DNA of 64,000 nt from Sphingobium fontiphilum (GTDB taxonomy: Bacteria; Pseudomonadota; Alphaproteobacteria; Sphingomonadales; Sphingomonadaceae), in contig NZ_JACIEB010000002.1 in assembly GCF_014196635.1 (NCBI RefSeq), forward strand, positions 485,591 through 549,590, in the 5' to 3' direction. Below the pieces are notes generated by a model. That model was not told the origin of the DNA and did not search any database. It saw only the letters and a program-made list of their open reading frames with translations. Position numbers and translations under genes: made by a program. Positions within the stretch are counted from its first letter, which is position 1. Every line of letters starts with the position of its first letter. This document shows, piece by piece, positions 54,689-63,168 of the stretch.

Positions 54689-55921
54689 TCAATCCATATT
54701 TCTGCAATTCCCGCAAATCACGCCGCGCCCCGTCCGCCTGTCGCGGCCCGGTTTCGCCTCCGCCGCCAGCACCTTGAGGCTGCCTGCCGCCAATAAACGT
54801 CCCGCCACCAGCGGCGCGGCAAAACTGGTGCCGCGCACCGCCGTCATCCCGCCATCCCCGTCGGCCGCGCGCATGTCCGCGCCCGGCGCGGCGAAATCGA
54901 CATGCCGCGCCCGCCCCGCTTCGGGAAGCACCCGCCCGCGCCCGTCAATGCCCGTCACCGCGATCACGCCGGGATAGGAGGCGGGATAGGCGGGCGGCGC
55001 GGCCGGGCCGTCATTGCCCACCGCCGCGACGACCTGAACGCCCCTGTCCGCCGCCAGCCGGATGGCGCCGGCCAGCAGCGGATTGTCCGGCCCGCTCAGG
55101 CTGACCGTCACCACGCGCACGCGCCGCGCCGCCATCCAGCCCAGCGCGCGGGCAATGGCGAAGGCGCCGCCGCCCGCCGGATCGTCGCCATAGACATCGG
55201 CGGCCAGCAACGGCGCGCCCGGCGCCCCGCCCCTGATCGCGCCATTGCCCGCGATCAGCGATGCGACCGCCGTGCCGTGGGCCGAAGGCCGCGGCGCGCC
55301 GCGCGCGAATCCCTGTTGCTCGACCGGCCCGGTCAGCGACGGATGCCGCGCCACGCCGCCATCGATCAGCCCCGCCGCCGCTCCGGCGATGCGCCCCTGG
55401 GCTGCCACCGCCGATCCGCTACCGCCCGCCTGCCCGCCGGGGACATAAAGATTGTCGGCGCTGACCTGCGCGCCCCCGGCCAGTCGCCGCACTTCGCGCA
55501 GGGTGGTCTTCAGCGGCCGTCCTTGCGGCACGGTCACACGCGCGACGGACAGGTCCAGCCCGTCGATCCGCTCCATCGCCACGCCATAACCCGCGCCGCG
55601 CACCGCCGCGATGGCCGCCTCGTCCGCGCCGGTCAGCAGGATCAGCCCACGCCGCGCGGGCGCGCCGCGATCGTCCAGTTCGACAACGTCGCCATGGCGG
55701 CGCAGCAGCTCGGCGATCCGCGCCTGTCGCGCTGCGCGCAATCGTTCGATCAGCGCGCCGGGGACCAGCGCACCGGCATCGGCCCTGTCCGCCAGCGCGT
55801 CGACCAGCGGCGACAACGGGGCCGTCACCCCCTCCAGTCCGCCCGCCCCCGGCAATATCTGCGCGGCGGCCATCACCGGCGCCAGCGCCAGCCCGCCCCA
55901 CATCCATGCCCATCGCTTCAT
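54689..55921 (-). CDS. S8 family serine peptidase (subtilase), secreted
   Basis: 410 residues from the ATG at 55921. A signal peptide ends near APVMAAAQ (about 20), with a pro-domain to about 170. The triad is readable: Asp in LIDGGVARHPSLTG, His in SAHGTAVASLIAG and Ser in VRGTSFAAPLVAG, with oxyanion Asn in VVAAVGNDGPAAPP. The chain ends with two close cysteines (VICGNCRN). It diverges from the ECF sigma/anti-sigma operon with 121 bases between starts, and both starts face an 11-bp-arm palindrome. It may be a target of that sigma factor or process the low-complexity protein downstream; both are inference. Confidence 0.88.
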   Translation of the reverse strand: MKRWAWMWGGLALAPVMAAAQILPGAGGLEGVTAPLSPLVDALADRADAGALVPGALIERLRAARQARIAELLRRHGDVVELDDRGAPARRGLILLTGADEAAIAAVRGAGYGVAMERIDGLDLSVARVTVPQGRPLKTTLREVRRLAGGAQVSADNLYVPGGQAGGSGSAVAAQGRIAGAAAGLIDGGVARHPSLTGPVEQQGFARGAPRPSAHGTAVASLIAGNGAIRGGAPGAPLLAADVYGDDPAGGGAFAIARALGWMAARRVRVVTVSLSGPDNPLLAGAIRLAADRGVQVVAAVGNDGPAAPPAYPASYPGVIAVTGIDGRGRVLPEAGRARHVDFAAPGADMRAADGDGGMTAVRGTSFAAPLVAGRLLAAGSLKVLAAEAKPGRDRRTGRGVICGNCRNMD

Positions 55922-55982
55922 CCCGGCCGTCCTTTCCCGCGCCCGCATAAAATGTCCGGCCGCGAAATTATTTCCATCTGCC

Positions 55983-56016
55983 GGGATGAAACGGCCGGGC
56001 GCGTGCGTTTCATCCC
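55983..56016. promoter_or_regulatory. palindromic divergent promoter element between subtilase and ECF sigma genes
   Basis: GGGATGAAACG (55983-55993) and CGTTTCATCCC (56006-56016) are perfect inverted repeats of 11 bases with 12 between. Each strand therefore shows the same GATGAAAC, which looks like an ECF -35 element, facing its own gene. A bidirectional promoter recognised by the adjacent sigma factor would explain the symmetry. The alternative is a repressor operator. Confidence 0.5.
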
Positions 56017-56042
56017 CGTGGAACAGGAAAAAGACCGCGATC

Positions 56043-56531
56043 ATGGCCTTTGAAAGCGACCTGCTGGCGCTTGTGCCCCGGCTGCGGCGCTTCGCTGCCA
56101 GCCTGTCGCGCGACCGCGCCGATGCCGACGATTTGTGTCAGGCGGCGCTGGAACGGGCGCTGCGTTCGCGCGACCAGTGGCGGCCGGGCACCCGGCTCGA
56201 CAGCTGGATGTATCGCATCGTCCGCAACCTGTGGATCGATGAGGGCCGCGCCCGGCAGCGCGCCGCGCAGACATTCGTGGCGGAGGAGGCGGGCGCCCAT
56301 GTCGGCCATGCGGGCGACCGCGATGTGGAGGCGCATATGATGCTATCGGATGTCGACCGGGCGATGCAGGCCCTGCCCGATGAACAGCGCGAAGCGATTG
56401 CGCTCGTGCTGGTGGAGGGCCTGTCCTACAAGGAAGCGGCCGCCATATTGGGCATACCCATGGGCACGCTGACATCGCGGCTGGTGCGCGGGCGCGGCGC
56501 ACTCATTGAAATATTGGGGGAAGCGGCATGA
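56043..56531 (+). CDS. ECF-type RNA polymerase sigma factor
   Basis: 162 residues. Region 2 has LVPRLRRFAASLSRDRADAD, DLCQAALERALRSRDQWRPG and TRLDSWMYRIVRNLWIDEGR. Region 4 has ALPDEQREAIALVLVEGLSY and KEAAAILGIPMGTLTSRLVR. It lacks regions 1 and 3, as expected for group IV. Its stop overlaps the start of the putative anti-sigma factor in ATGA. It diverges from the subtilase gene. The trigger is unknown; a cell-envelope signal is likely given the membrane anti-sigma. Confidence 0.93.
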   Translation: MAFESDLLALVPRLRRFAASLSRDRADADDLCQAALERALRSRDQWRPGTRLDSWMYRIVRNLWIDEGRARQRAAQTFVAEEAGAHVGHAGDRDVEAHMMLSDVDRAMQALPDEQREAIALVLVEGLSYKEAAAILGIPMGTLTSRLVRGRGALIEILGEAA

Positions 56532-57229
56532 CCGATCTGAGCGAGAAAATGCTGATCGCGCTGGTCGATGGCGAACTGGATGACGTCACGCGCCGCCGGG
56601 TCGAGCACGCCATAGCCGAGGATCCGGCCCTGACCCGGCGGCTGGCGATGCACAGGCGATTGCGCGACCGGCTTGCGGTCCATTATGCGCCGGTCGCGGA
56701 TGAGGCGGCGCCCGACCGCTTTACGCGCCTGCTGGATGACGCGGCGACGGTGCGCCCGCTCCATCGCCCCGCCGCGCGCCGCTGGACGCACTGGGCGACC
56801 GGCGGCGCTATCGCGGCCAGCCTGCTCATCGGCCTTGCCATCGGCCATCGCCTGCCCCCGGCCGACGGCCCCGTCGACCTGCGCGATGGCGCGATGGTGG
56901 CGCAGGGCGACCTCGCCCGCGCGCTCGACACCCAACTGGCCTCCGCGCCCGACGCCGACGCCCTCATTCGCATCGGCGTCAGCTTCCAGCGCCAGGACGG
57001 CGGCTGGTGCCGCAGCTTTGGCGGCGCGACCGTGGCGGGCGTGGCGTGCCGCGAAGGCGGCCAATGGCGGCTGCAACAGCTTGTCCCGGGCGACCGATCC
57101 GACCTCGCCTACCGACAGGCCGCATCGGGAGATCCGCGCGTCGCCGATACCGTCGACCGGCTGATCGCCGGAGGAGCGGCCGACGCGACGGCCGAGCGAG
57201 CGGCCCGCGATCAGCGCTGGCGCCCCTGA
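56528..57229 (+). CDS. membrane anti-sigma factor
   Basis: 233 residues. The N-terminal cytoplasmic domain (about 1-90) has the short helices typical of anti-sigma factors (LSEKMLIALVDGELDDVTRR, VEHAIAEDPALTRRLAMHRR), then one membrane helix (about 95-112, IAASLLIGLAIGH) and a periplasmic domain with CRSFGG and VACREGG, whose two Cys may form a disulfide. No zinc HxxxCxxC motif is present. It is coupled to the ECF gene by a 4-base overlap and overlaps mobA tail to tail by 19 bases. Confidence 0.85.
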   Translation: MTDLSEKMLIALVDGELDDVTRRRVEHAIAEDPALTRRLAMHRRLRDRLAVHYAPVADEAAPDRFTRLLDDAATVRPLHRPAARRWTHWATGGAIAASLLIGLAIGHRLPPADGPVDLRDGAMVAQGDLARALDTQLASAPDADALIRIGVSFQRQDGGWCRSFGGATVAGVACREGGQWRLQQLVPGDRSDLAYRQAASGDPRVADTVDRLIAGGAADATAERAARDQRWRP

Positions 57230-57762
57230 TCCGGGTTGGCGGGCCAATCCTCCGGCCGGTTGATGTTGCGCATCCCCTCCGGTTCCGGCCGCCGCTCCGC
57301 GCCCGCTTCCGCCATCCACTGCCCGATCCGCCGATGTCCCTGCGCCAGCCAGGCGTCGAGCCGGGGGCCAAGCGCCGTCGGCCACCATCCGACCGCATAT
57401 TGCCGCTCCAGCACCGCCGGCCCTTCCCCCACCAGCCGCGCGGCCAGGTCTTCGGGCAGCGGCAGCACGTCGACCGGCACGGCCAGCACCCCGTCAAAGC
57501 CATGGTCGGCCGCATGGCGCAGCGCCGTGTTCAGCCCCGCGAGCGGCCCCGCCCCGCCCTCCGGCCGGTCGGCCAGCGTCACGCAGCCCGGCCAGTCGCG
57601 CCCGCACAGCACAAGGTCATCGACCTGCGGCGCCAGCGCGGCGATCACCCGCTCGATCATCGGCGTGCCGTCGATCATCGCCAGCGCCTTGTCGCTGCCA
57701 AAACGGCGCGATTGGCCGCCCGCCAACACCGCACCCAAAATTTTCGCGCCGCCCGCCTTCAT
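57211..57762 (-). CDS. mobA: molybdenum cofactor guanylyltransferase
   Basis: 183 residues. The GTP loop is LGAVLAGGQSRRFGSDKAL, then DRPEGGAGPLAGLNTALRHA and VLAVPVDVLPLPEDLAARLV, and the late NINRPEDW is also typical. It adds GMP to molybdopterin to give the bis-MGD cofactor of molybdo-enzymes. The usual LAVDxP metal motif is AVPVDVLPLP here, a small variant. It is convergent with the anti-sigma gene, 19 bases overlapping, and divergent from the transporter gene. Confidence 0.9.
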   Translation of the reverse strand: MKAGGAKILGAVLAGGQSRRFGSDKALAMIDGTPMIERVIAALAPQVDDLVLCGRDWPGCVTLADRPEGGAGPLAGLNTALRHAADHGFDGVLAVPVDVLPLPEDLAARLVGEGPAVLERQYAVGWWPTALGPRLDAWLAQGHRRIGQWMAEAGAERRPEPEGMRNINRPEDWPANPDQGRQR

Positions 57763-57830
57763 CCACCCGCCCCCCTCTATGCCGACGCTGGTTTATGCTG
57801 CTACTACGCTGGCGAAGCGAAGGAAAAACC

Positions 57831-58949
57831 ATGCCGCCCTCTCCCACGCCCCCCGCCAAAACGTCCATGTCACTGGAAGACGCCGGTTTTCTGGTCCTCG
57901 TCATCCTCATCACCCTGGCCTTTGGCTGGGTGGTGGAGCCCTTTTTCGGGGCGATATTGTGGGGGCTGGTCGCCGCCATTCTCTTCACCCCGCTCAACAA
58001 CCGCATCCGTTCGCTGATGCCGGGGCGGCGCAACAGCGCGGCGGCCATCACCCTGCTCATCATCGTTTCGCTGGTCATCATTCCCGCCATCGTGCTGGGC
58101 GCGGCGCTGGTGCAGGAAGCCAGCACGCTTTATAATCAGATCAAGGGCGGCCAGATCGACTTCGCCCATTATTTCCAGCAGTTCCAGTCCGCCCTGCCCG
58201 ACTGGGCGCAACGCTGGGTGCGGCGTTTCGGCCAGAACAACTTCGCCGCCGCGCGCGAGATGCTGGGTTCGGGGGTGGCCAACGGCGCGCGCGCGGTGGC
58301 GTCGCAGGCGTTCCTGATCGGCCAGAGCGCCTTCGGATTTTTCATCGCGCTGGGCGTCATGCTCTACCTCACCTTCTTCCTGCTGCGCGACGGCGACCGG
58401 CTGCTCATTCGGCTGGAACGGGCGGTGCCGCTGCACCGGGGCCAGCGCCTGGCGCTCGCCGACCAGTTCGTGAAGGTCATCCGCGCGACCATGAAGGGCA
58501 GCGTCGTTGTCGCCATCGTTCAAGGACTGATCGGCGGCATCGTCTTCTGGGGCCTGGGCATTGGCGGCGCGCTGCTCTGGGGCGTGCTGATGGGCTTTTT
58601 CTCACTGTTGCCGGCCATCGGCACAGGCCTCATCTGGGTGCCCGTGGCCATTTATCTCTTCGCCACTGGGGCCTATCTCAAGGGCGCGATCCTCGTCGGC
58701 TGCGGCGTGCTCGTCATCGGCATGGTCGACAATGTGCTGCGCCCGATATTGGTCGGCCGCGACACGCGGATGCCCGATTATGTCGTGCTCATCTCGACCC
58801 TGGGCGGGATAGAGGCGTTCGGCATCAACGGCTTCGTCATCGGGCCGGTGATCGCCGCCCTGTTCATCGCCACCTGGAACATCATGACCGACGCACGGAC
58901 GGTTCAGACCATCTCGCCCGACAGCAGCAGCGGCAAATCGCCGGACTGA
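57831..58949 (+). CDS. AI-2E family transporter
   Basis: 372 residues from the ATG at 57831 (AAGGAAAAACC upstream). Seven to eight membrane helices, with the conserved VVEPFFGAILWGLVAAILFT, LYLTFFLLRDGDRLL, GFFSLLPAIGTGLIWVPVAI and MVDNVLRPILVGRDTRMPDY. The family holds TqsA, an autoinducer-2 exporter, but also Na+/H+ antiporters and unknown transporters, so the substrate is open. Its 3' end overlaps the convergent hydroxylase gene by 46 bases. Confidence 0.9.
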   Translation: MPPSPTPPAKTSMSLEDAGFLVLVILITLAFGWVVEPFFGAILWGLVAAILFTPLNNRIRSLMPGRRNSAAAITLLIIVSLVIIPAIVLGAALVQEASTLYNQIKGGQIDFAHYFQQFQSALPDWAQRWVRRFGQNNFAAAREMLGSGVANGARAVASQAFLIGQSAFGFFIALGVMLYLTFFLLRDGDRLLIRLERAVPLHRGQRLALADQFVKVIRATMKGSVVVAIVQGLIGGIVFWGLGIGGALLWGVLMGFFSLLPAIGTGLIWVPVAIYLFATGAYLKGAILVGCGVLVIGMVDNVLRPILVGRDTRMPDYVVLISTLGGIEAFGINGFVIGPVIAALFIATWNIMTDARTVQTISPDSSSGKSPD

Positions 58950-60112
58950 CCGCGCGCTTCGGCCATGAAGCGATTCTTGAGCGGCGAGAGCCGCTGCACC
59001 GCCGCCAGCCCGGCGCGACGAATGGCCGAGGGCGCGCGGCCGGGCACGTCGAAGAGACGGACAAGGCCGTCCATGGCGATGCTGATAGACAGCGCGTCCA
59101 GCCCACGCCACCGCTGATACCGCGTCATCAACTGCGCATCGCCCGGATCAAGGCCCAGCCGCATTCCTTCCACCACCACCTGCGTCAGCGCCGCAGCGTC
59201 GCGCAGCCCCAGGTTCAGCCCCTGCCCGGCGATCGGGTGGATGCCATGGGCCGAATCGCCGACCAGCGCGAGCCGCGTATCGGTGATCCGCGCCGCATGG
59301 TGGAAGCCCAGCGGATAGGATGATCGCGGCCCCGCCAGGCGGATGTCGCCCAGAAAGCCGCCCATGCGCTTCTGCGCCTCAGCGAGCCAGCCGCGCTCGG
59401 ACAGCTTCATCATCGCGCCCGCATCGGCCGACGGCACGGTCCACACCACCGCCGAGCGCGTGCCCGGCAGCATCGGCAACAGCGCCAGCGGCCCGCCGGG
59501 GTAGAAAATCTCATAGGCGGTGTTGGCGTGCGGCACCTCATGGTCGATGGCCGTCACCATCGCGACATGATCATAGCGCCATCCCGTCGTGCGGATGCCC
59601 GCCGCCTCGCGCGTCGGGCTGTTGCGCCCCTCCGCCGCGACCAGCAGGCCTGCGGTGATCGTCGCCCCGCTGGCCAGCGTCACCCGCACGCCATCGGCGT
59701 CGCGCACCACGTCCACCGCGCGGTCGGGCTGGTATCGTTTCAGGTCGGGCATCTCCCCCGCCCGCGCCGCCAGCGCGACGCGCAGTTCGCGGTTCGGGAA
59801 CATGATCCCCATCTTGCCATCTTCCGCGTCCGGCGCGAAATCCAGAGCGCCCGGCTGCAACCCGTCGCTCACCCAGATCCGGTCGATCGGGCACCCCTTG
59901 CCTTCCAGATGGGCGCTGACGCCGATGGCGTCGAACATCGCGACGCTGGTCGACGAAATCGCCGACACCCGCCCGTCAAATCCGCCCGCGACCGTTTCCA
60001 CCGGATCAGCGGGGTCAATCACGGCGCAACGCACGCCATGGCCGCTGAGCGCAATCCCCAGCGTCAGCCCAACCAGCCCGCCGCCCAATATGATGACATC
60101 AAATCGTTCCAT
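58904..60112 (-). CDS. UbiH/UbiF/Coq6 family FAD-dependent hydroxylase
   Basis: 402 residues. The FAD site is VIILGGGLVGLTLGIALSGH, the family mid-motif DGRVSAISSTSVAMFDAIG follows, and the second FAD block is LVGDSAHGIHPIAGQGLNLG. These enzymes add hydroxyl groups to the ubiquinone ring; which position cannot be fixed because alphaproteobacteria vary in how many hydroxylases they use. It is transcribed alone on the minus strand. Confidence 0.92.
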   Translation of the reverse strand: MERFDVIILGGGLVGLTLGIALSGHGVRCAVIDPADPVETVAGGFDGRVSAISSTSVAMFDAIGVSAHLEGKGCPIDRIWVSDGLQPGALDFAPDAEDGKMGIMFPNRELRVALAARAGEMPDLKRYQPDRAVDVVRDADGVRVTLASGATITAGLLVAAEGRNSPTREAAGIRTTGWRYDHVAMVTAIDHEVPHANTAYEIFYPGGPLALLPMLPGTRSAVVWTVPSADAGAMMKLSERGWLAEAQKRMGGFLGDIRLAGPRSSYPLGFHHAARITDTRLALVGDSAHGIHPIAGQGLNLGLRDAAALTQVVVEGMRLGLDPGDAQLMTRYQRWRGLDALSISIAMDGLVRLFDVPGRAPSAIRRAGLAAVQRLSPLKNRFMAEARGQSGDLPLLLSGEMV

Positions 60113-60317
60113 GAAGGTCTGTTTAGGCCGCCGCGAAGGACTTGGGAAGCGGACAGAAGGTCATGGCGAAAACAACCGTCGGGCAGACCGCCCCTGGGCG
60201 GCGTGGACAAATTCGAGCGGGCTGTTTGACGTCGAGCGTTGAAGCATTTCGAATGAAAGCGGCCTTTCCGGACGCGCCGACGTTGCGAACGTTGGATGGA
60301 ACCGCGATAAGGTCAGC

Positions 60318-60656
60318 ATGAAGAACGTTCAGATCATTGACGGCGCGACGAATGCAACCTTCAGCCTATTCCAAGCAACCGACGAAGAGTTCGCTGCTAT
60401 CTTTCCGAATGGTAGCGACATGCAGATTATCGAAGACGTGTTTGAACGCCTTGGCGACGAAGGGGCAAACCGTGTCGTCGGCCCAATGTGGGATCGACCT
60501 ATCTTGAAGCGAGAAGCTCTCGGCATCCACGGGACACTGTTTTACGACAGCGAGCATCGCCGAGAATTTCTGCCGTCATCACGACGTGAAACAGATTGGC
60601 CAAGCGCGTCTATCAACCCAGCCCAGCGAGCACTTTTTGCGCGCCTTCGAGAATGA
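60318..60656 (+). CDS. small conserved-looking hypothetical protein
   Basis: 112 residues: MKNVQIIDGATNATFSLFQA, TDEEFAAIFP, DMQIIEDVFERLGDEGANRV and PILKREALGIHGTLFYDSEH. It is soluble and mixed alpha/beta, with no cysteine-pair or membrane segment. The base composition is less GC-rich than that of neighbours, which suggests horizontal arrival. The phrase ILKREALGIHGTLFYD gives the impression of a conserved family, but no name was recognised. It starts 205 bases from the divergent hydroxylase gene. Confidence 0.65.
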   Translation: MKNVQIIDGATNATFSLFQATDEEFAAIFPNGSDMQIIEDVFERLGDEGANRVVGPMWDRPILKREALGIHGTLFYDSEHRREFLPSSRRETDWPSASINPAQRALFARLRE

Positions 60657-60817
60657 CCGCCCCCTCAATATTCCAGCATTCAGGCCACGTTGCAGGCGTT
60701 TCGCCAGCTGACGCTCGTTCAGGTCAGTATTTGTCCTCGCGGCGCAGGGCCAATCGACACTCAGGTGTGACGTGGCGAAAAGGCGCCCTTTGCAAGACGC
60801 CAGAACTGAATACCCAT

Positions 60818-62152
60818 CTACCGCATCGCCACCAGCAGCTTGTCGATCTTGCGTCCGTCCATGTCGACGATCTCGAACCGCCATCCCTGATCGTCGACAT
60901 GGTCGCCCACATCGGGCAACCGCTTCAACAGCCACAGGGCGTGGCCCGCCACCGTCGCATAATCGCGGTCTTCGGGCAGGTCGATGCCGATGCGGTCGGC
61001 CAACTGGTCGACGGGCATCTGCCCCGACACCAGCAGGCTGCCGTCCTCCCGCTCCACCACATCCGGTTCGTCGTCCAGCGCGAGGTCGCTGGCGAAATGG
61101 CCGGCGATGGCGGACAACAGGTCGGCCGGGGTCACGATCCCTTCGAAATGGCCATATTCGTCATGCACCATCACCATCGGCACGTCGGCGCGGCGCAGCA
61201 CCTCCAGCGCGTCCATCGCGTCGACCTGGTCGGGCACCACCTCCGCCTTGCGCAGCAACCCCTCGACATTCAGCGCTTCGCCCCGGAACAGCGCGGTCAT
61301 GATGTCGCGCGCCTGAAGAATGCCGATAATGTCCTCCACGCTGCCCCGCCCGACCGGCAGGCGCGTGTGCGGCGTTTCCAGCAACCGCGCGCGAATCGCC
61401 TCCTCGCTGGCGGTGATGTCGATCCAGTCGACATCCATGCGCGGCGTCATCACCTCGCGCACCGGCCGGTCGGCCAGCCGCACGACGCCCGAAATGATCG
61501 CCCGCTCGCTTTCCTCGATCACGCCGGACCGACTTGCCTCGGCGACGATCAGATGCAGTTCCTCGGCCGTCACATGGCTTTGCGATTCGCGGTTCATCCG
61601 CAACAGGCGAAAGATGAGCGCGCTCGACCCGTCGAGCAGCCAGACCAGCGGCGCCGTCGCCCGCGCCAGCCACAGCATCGGCGTCGCCACCAGCACGGCG
61701 ATCGCTTCGGGCGCGCGCAACGCGAACTGCTTGGGCACCAGTTCGCCAACGATCAGCGAGGCATAGGTGGTGAGGCCGATGACCAGCGTGAACCCGGCAT
61801 TGTCGGCCAGCTGGGCGGGCACGCCCCACGCCGCCAGCCGCTCGGCGACCGGCCCACCCAGGCTCGCCCCGGAATAGGCGCCCGCGACGATGCCGATCAG
61901 GGTGATGCCGATCTGCACCGCCGACAGGAACTTGCCGGGGTCGGCGGCCAGAGTCAGCGCCGATCGCGCGCCACGCCGCCCGGCCTTCTCCATCGTCTGC
62001 AAACGCGGCTTGCGCGCCGACACGATGGCCAGTTCGGACATGGCGAACAGCCCATTGATCGCAATCAACACCAGGATGATGACGACATCGCCCCATGGAA
62101 AGGGCGTCAGCGGTGCGGGAAGGGTCGTGGCCATGGCGGTCGCCCCATCCAT
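60818..62152 (-). CDS. hemolysin/CorC family membrane protein (CNNM-type)
   Basis: 444 residues. A DUF21 membrane domain (about 20-190, with GLFAMSELAIVSARKPRLQ, LVPKQFALRAPEAIAVLVAT) is followed by two CBS domains (about 205-330, starting VREVMTPRMDVDWIDI) and the CorC_HlyC domain (about 345-440). Such proteins take part in magnesium or cobalt handling; hemolysis is only a historical name. The start may instead be the ATG at 62134, six codons in. It diverges from the OmpA-like gene with 132 bases between starts. Confidence 0.9.
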   Translation of the reverse strand: MDGATAMATTLPAPLTPFPWGDVVIILVLIAINGLFAMSELAIVSARKPRLQTMEKAGRRGARSALTLAADPGKFLSAVQIGITLIGIVAGAYSGASLGGPVAERLAAWGVPAQLADNAGFTLVIGLTTYASLIVGELVPKQFALRAPEAIAVLVATPMLWLARATAPLVWLLDGSSALIFRLLRMNRESQSHVTAEELHLIVAEASRSGVIEESERAIISGVVRLADRPVREVMTPRMDVDWIDITASEEAIRARLLETPHTRLPVGRGSVEDIIGILQARDIMTALFRGEALNVEGLLRKAEVVPDQVDAMDALEVLRRADVPMVMVHDEYGHFEGIVTPADLLSAIAGHFASDLALDDEPDVVEREDGSLLVSGQMPVDQLADRIGIDLPEDRDYATVAGHALWLLKRLPDVGDHVDDQGWRFEIVDMDGRKIDKLLVAMR

Positions 62153-62284
62153 GCCCGCATTCTGACAATTTCACAACCATCCTATCACGTCCCGTTCAGT
62201 TCGGCTGTGGAACAAATGGCCGCGTCGGAGATTGGGGCTACACCCGTCACGCACGGACGTAGACATGACAAAAGGATGGATCGC

Positions 62285-62965
62285 ATGAAGATGACACACC
62301 GCATCATGGGCGCCGCTGGCCTTGCCGCCATGCTGGCGACCACCGCCTGCACGACCGACCCGAACACGGGCCAGCGCAGCATATCGAAGGCGGCCATCGG
62401 CGGCATCGGCGGCGCGCTGGGCGGCTATTTGCTGGGCGATCTGGTCGGCGGCAAACGCGACCGCACGGAAAAGATCGTGGGCGCAGGCATCGGCGCCATC
62501 GCGGGCGCGGGCATCGGCGCCTATATGGACGCGCAGGAGCGCAAGCTGCGCGAACAGACCGCCGGCACCGGCGTCGACGTCATCCGCGACGGCGACAATC
62601 TGCTGCTGCGCATGCCATCGGGCATCACCTTCGGCTATGACAGCGCGACCGTGCAGCCCCAGTTCCAGCCGACGCTCAACGACGTCGCTTCGGTGCTGGC
62701 GCAATATCCCAAAACCTATATCGACGTGCTCGGCCACACCGACAGCGACGGGTCCGACGCCTATAATCAGGGCCTGTCGGAACGCCGCGCCCAATCGGTC
62801 GCCAGCTACCTCGTCAGCCGCGGCGTGCAGTCCGCCCGCATCGGCACGCGCGGCTATGGCGAAACCCAGCCGATCGCGTCGAACCTGACCGAAGAGGGCA
62901 AGGCCGCCAACCGCCGCGTCGAAATCAAGATCGCCCCGGTCACCGAAGGCGACGTCGCCCGCTGA
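62285..62965 (+). CDS. OmpA family lipoprotein (YiaD-like)
   Basis: 226 residues from the ATG at 62285. A lipoprotein signal ends at LATTAC (Cys near 22). A glycine-rich segment (about 38-85: AAIGGIGGALGGYLLGDLVG, GAGIGAIAGAGIGAYMD) precedes the OmpA domain (about 105-225) with TYIDVLGHTDSDGSDAYNQG, LSERRAQSVASYL and GYGETQPIASN. It would sit in the outer membrane and hold peptidoglycan. A strong terminator follows 21 bases after the stop. Confidence 0.93.
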   Translation: MKMTHRIMGAAGLAAMLATTACTTDPNTGQRSISKAAIGGIGGALGGYLLGDLVGGKRDRTEKIVGAGIGAIAGAGIGAYMDAQERKLREQTAGTGVDVIRDGDNLLLRMPSGITFGYDSATVQPQFQPTLNDVASVLAQYPKTYIDVLGHTDSDGSDAYNQGLSERRAQSVASYLVSRGVQSARIGTRGYGETQPIASNLTEEGKAANRRVEIKIAPVTEGDVAR

Positions 62966-62986
62966 TAAAATCGCCCGACGACTGAC

Positions 62987-63025
62987 AAAAAAGGCGGCGC
63001 TTCCAAAAGGAGGCGCCGCTTTTTT
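62987..63025 (+). terminator. Rho-independent terminator after the OmpA-like gene
   Basis: GCGGCGCTTCC (62994-63004) and GGAGGCGCCGC (63009-63019) pair around AAAA, flanked by A and T runs on both sides. It ends the ompA-like transcript and, being symmetric in A/T, could also work on the other strand. Confidence 0.9.
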
Positions 63026-63050
63026 GTTCCCATCGTCCCCCAAAAACACG

Positions 63051-63081
63051 CGTCACCCCGGCCCTGAGCCGGGGTCCAGCT
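63051..63081. repeat. REP-like palindrome, copy 1
   Basis: CGTCACCCCGGCCCTGAGCC and GGGGTCCAGCT form one unit whose core CCCCGGC...GCCGGGG is palindromic. A near-identical copy lies at 63798-63828, so the two flank the DUF1993 gene. The GTCACCCCGG..CCGGGGTCCA type is a widespread alphaproteobacterial repeat. Confidence 0.75.
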
Positions 63082-63168
63082 ACCCTCCCCCCCCTTAGCC
63101 CCCTCGCGCATCCCCCCATCCCTCGCTATCCTGCCCTGCAAGCCCACCGCCCGCATCAAGGACGCCCC

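Noticed and set aside
60596..62284. Upstream extension of the OmpA-like gene to 789 codons
   Set aside because: The extra part is antisense to the CorC-type gene. The signal peptide and ribosome-binding site place the start at 62285.
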